Below, one piece after another: positions 62,253 to 64,000 of a DNA stretch of 64,000 nt. The DNA lies in assembly GCA_963969495.1 (NCBI GenBank), contig OZ018323.1:82221332-82285331 (forward strand), read 5' to 3'. The notes under the pieces were generated by a model, which saw only the letters and a program-made list of their open reading frames with translations, was not told where the DNA came from and did no database searches. The translations under genes were made by a program, and so were the position numbers. Position 1 is the stretch's first letter. Each line of letters opens with the position of its first letter. This DNA comes from Ceratothoa steindachneri. Taxonomy: Eukaryota > Arthropoda > Malacostraca > Isopoda > Cymothoidae.

Positions 62253-62465
62253 CTAGGAATTCAGAGAAATATTATACAGCAGTGTTGTTGTGATAGTAAA
62301 GTTATCCATATTTGCTTTACCAGAAATTGCTTTGACTTGTCTATAACAGATTGACTGAAATACACTTAACGAATCCGTTCCTAAGAACCTGGAAACAAGG
62401 TTTCGGCTTGTTGAGCCGATATAGGTTACGTAGCACGACTCACACTTGAAATGGTATGACACCAA
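62253..62465 (-). pseudogene. Second GIY-YIG-type fragment
   Basis: The minus-strand frame begins VSYHFKCESCYVTYIGSTSR, giving a V-Y...Y-I-G pair with two Cys between them and an Arg after. This is like the zinc-containing GIY-YIG endonuclease of Penelope-like and related retroelements. The rest is frameshifted. It is distinct in sequence from the copy at 45.3 kb. Confidence 0.65.
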
Positions 62466-62990
62466 GTAATTGAAAGGATGTATTATTAAATTAAGAGTGA
62501 GATAATTGTATAACTTTTTTGTGTGTTTATCTTTAGTTTTCCCCCCAAAGGTGTTTCTGGACCATGGAGCGGATTTCGGTGGTCATTGTCGAGGTTTGTG
62601 GCCACAAGAATGGAGCCGAGCAAAAGCGGATTAACAAAATAATCGGATTAAACTTTTGTTACAAAGACACCCTTCCAATTGCTTTCATGTATGTAGACCA
62701 AGCCTGCGGGGTGTGGGGTATTATAAGTGATGAAATGCGTGTTGAAGATATTAGATATAAATATTGTGTATTAGATGGAAGTGTTGTATATGAGAATTCG
62801 TATAATATCGATGCGTGACAAATGAAAATGTTGGATGAAAATATGATTTTTTTTCTTTATGGCACCAATAGTGTGACTATCACCAAGGGCAAAGGTTCCC
62901 TTAGTTTATTTAGTTTAATATTAGGCTACAATGAAAAACATAACAAAACAATACATACTAGACAAAAACAAGCGAACGAAAACAAAAAAA
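62466..62990. other. Unassigned DNA with short frames
   Basis: The frame 62564-62818 (+) shows no recognised domain. It may be chance. Confidence 0.35.
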
Positions 62991-64000
62991 AAAACACTAA
63001 ACATGCTCCGGCGTTGATGTGAAGCCCGTCTCCACCAAGTACCAGAGCAACGAAGAGAATCAAATAGAATGGGGGAGGGCAGCCTCGCCCAAAAAGCCAA
63101 ATAGTCAACAAATTTGTGTCCACGAATTCGTCCACAGTACAACATACAAGCAGAAGTGAACCCGTTTGTCTCGCTACCGGTAACGTGCGCGAAGTTAGCA
63201 AGATTGCTATGCACAAAATGCAGCTTGATGATGATGTTGCACCTGATCGTTTTGTAGATTTCAAATAGTTTTGGAATAATTTCGGCGCAATTCTTTGCCT
63301 GTATAATTCCAAGAAATTTGTTTACGTGGTCTTTGAATGGTAATAAGGATTATTTTGGAGTACTGACATTCTCCCAATGAAATGTTCATCTTTGATGAGC
63401 TACCGAATTTGTAAACCATCAAACACACCGGCCTTTATTTTTTGATTTGACCGACCCGAAAATATCAAAAGGAGGTACTTGAAACGATGGCGTTAGTTGG
63501 CAATGTTTTTTAAATTTGCTTAATGACACCCAGTTTGATGGGTAGAGGTGGAAATAAATTTTATTTCTGTCAACAAGTTGCTCATGAGAATGTTTGTATC
63601 AAGTTTGAGGTCAGATCTTAGAGGCCAATTCTTCTTTATCCAAAACTATTTTCGAGCTCTGCTGTCTCATATACACAGACATCAGGGATAATTCGTGTAC
63701 TCGCGTTGCTGAACAAGTAGGAAGCATGCCATTTTAAGGTCAACTCAGATGATCCAAGCGTGTTTGTGATATTGCAGCACCTCAATAAACCTCTTTAAGT
63801 CTTTATGTTCTTTACCAAGACTAGCTAAATCCCCAACTGCGATAGCACCATATAAATTGCCATTGTAAAGGAGTACACACTTCATGCTCAGTTTTGTGCT
63901 ATCTATGAACAGTCGCTATTCAGTTGAGTTGTAAATCGGAATTTCCAATTTCCCCAGTAAACACTGTATGCTATCGCATTACACAAAACTACTGTCACCT
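62991..64000 (-). pseudogene. Degraded repetitive protein of unknown function
   Basis: Reading the minus strand from the right edge through stops: SLGKEHKDLKRFIEVLQYHK (about 63825-63765), then WII and DLKMACFLL, VDRNKIYFHLYPSN (about 63590-63535), and FEIYKTIRCNIIIKLHFVHS with NLANF (about 63270-63190). From memory, the order and spacing resemble a protein family repeated many times in arthropod and cnidarian genomes and probably tied to a mobile element. The copy continues past the window edge. I cannot assign a biochemical role, and the family match needs a search. Confidence 0.4.

Noticed and set aside
62926..63312. 128-residue hydrophobic minus-strand frame
   Set aside because: Its C-terminal half reads an A-rich tract in antisense. 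The neighbouring frame carries the recognisable relic.

Overview
This window is eukaryotic, AT-rich and very repetitive. I found no host gene, rRNA or convincing functional tRNA gene, no bacterial-style operons and no CRISPR. It is a transposon-dense intergenic segment of an animal genome. An arthropod, possibly a crustacean, is my best guess. The reasons are the mix of Tc1/mariner families, Penelope-like fragments with a GIY-YIG endonuclease, an APE-type LINE, very long (AT)n tracts and a short run of CCTAA units (the insect-type telomere motif). This host assignment is inference only.

Layout. 1-17.8 kb: mostly unrecognised AT-rich DNA with microsatellites, one diverged 150-bp inverted-repeat pair (4829/7010) and a tRNA-like SINE head (about 3.13 kb). 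17.8-25.4 kb: a complete but broken Ty3/gypsy-class LTR retrotransposon with two 1,219-bp LTRs, 5-bp target duplications, gag, protease, then integrase BEFORE reverse transcriptase/RNase H. This Ty1/copia-like domain order in a Ty3/gypsy-type element is that of the Gmr1-like group and is the main finding. 25.4-35.2 kb: an LTR-like stretch, a mariner-like relic, and a roughly 95-bp tandem repeat (30.6-31.4 kb). 35.2-40.7 kb: a decayed LINE interrupted by a nearly intact Tc1 element with TA duplications. 40.7-41.3 kb: a 589-bp internally deleted Tc1-like element. 42.1-45.6 kb: a foldback element and Penelope-like fragments, each abutting or close to an (AT)n tract. 46.7-57.0 kb: four more Tc1/mariner elements, all with transposase on the minus strand. 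57-64 kb: low-complexity tracts, a degenerate GCTA-rich repeat, a Tc1 relic, a second GIY-YIG fragment and a degraded copy of what looks like a repetitive animal protein.

All coding sequences seen belong to mobile elements, and nearly all carry stops, frameshifts or deletions. The genes do not form a pathway. Their relationships are those of nested insertion: Tc1 into LINE, and the LTR element perhaps into an older LTR-like sequence. LTR identity, LTR boundaries and TIR boundaries were judged by eye.
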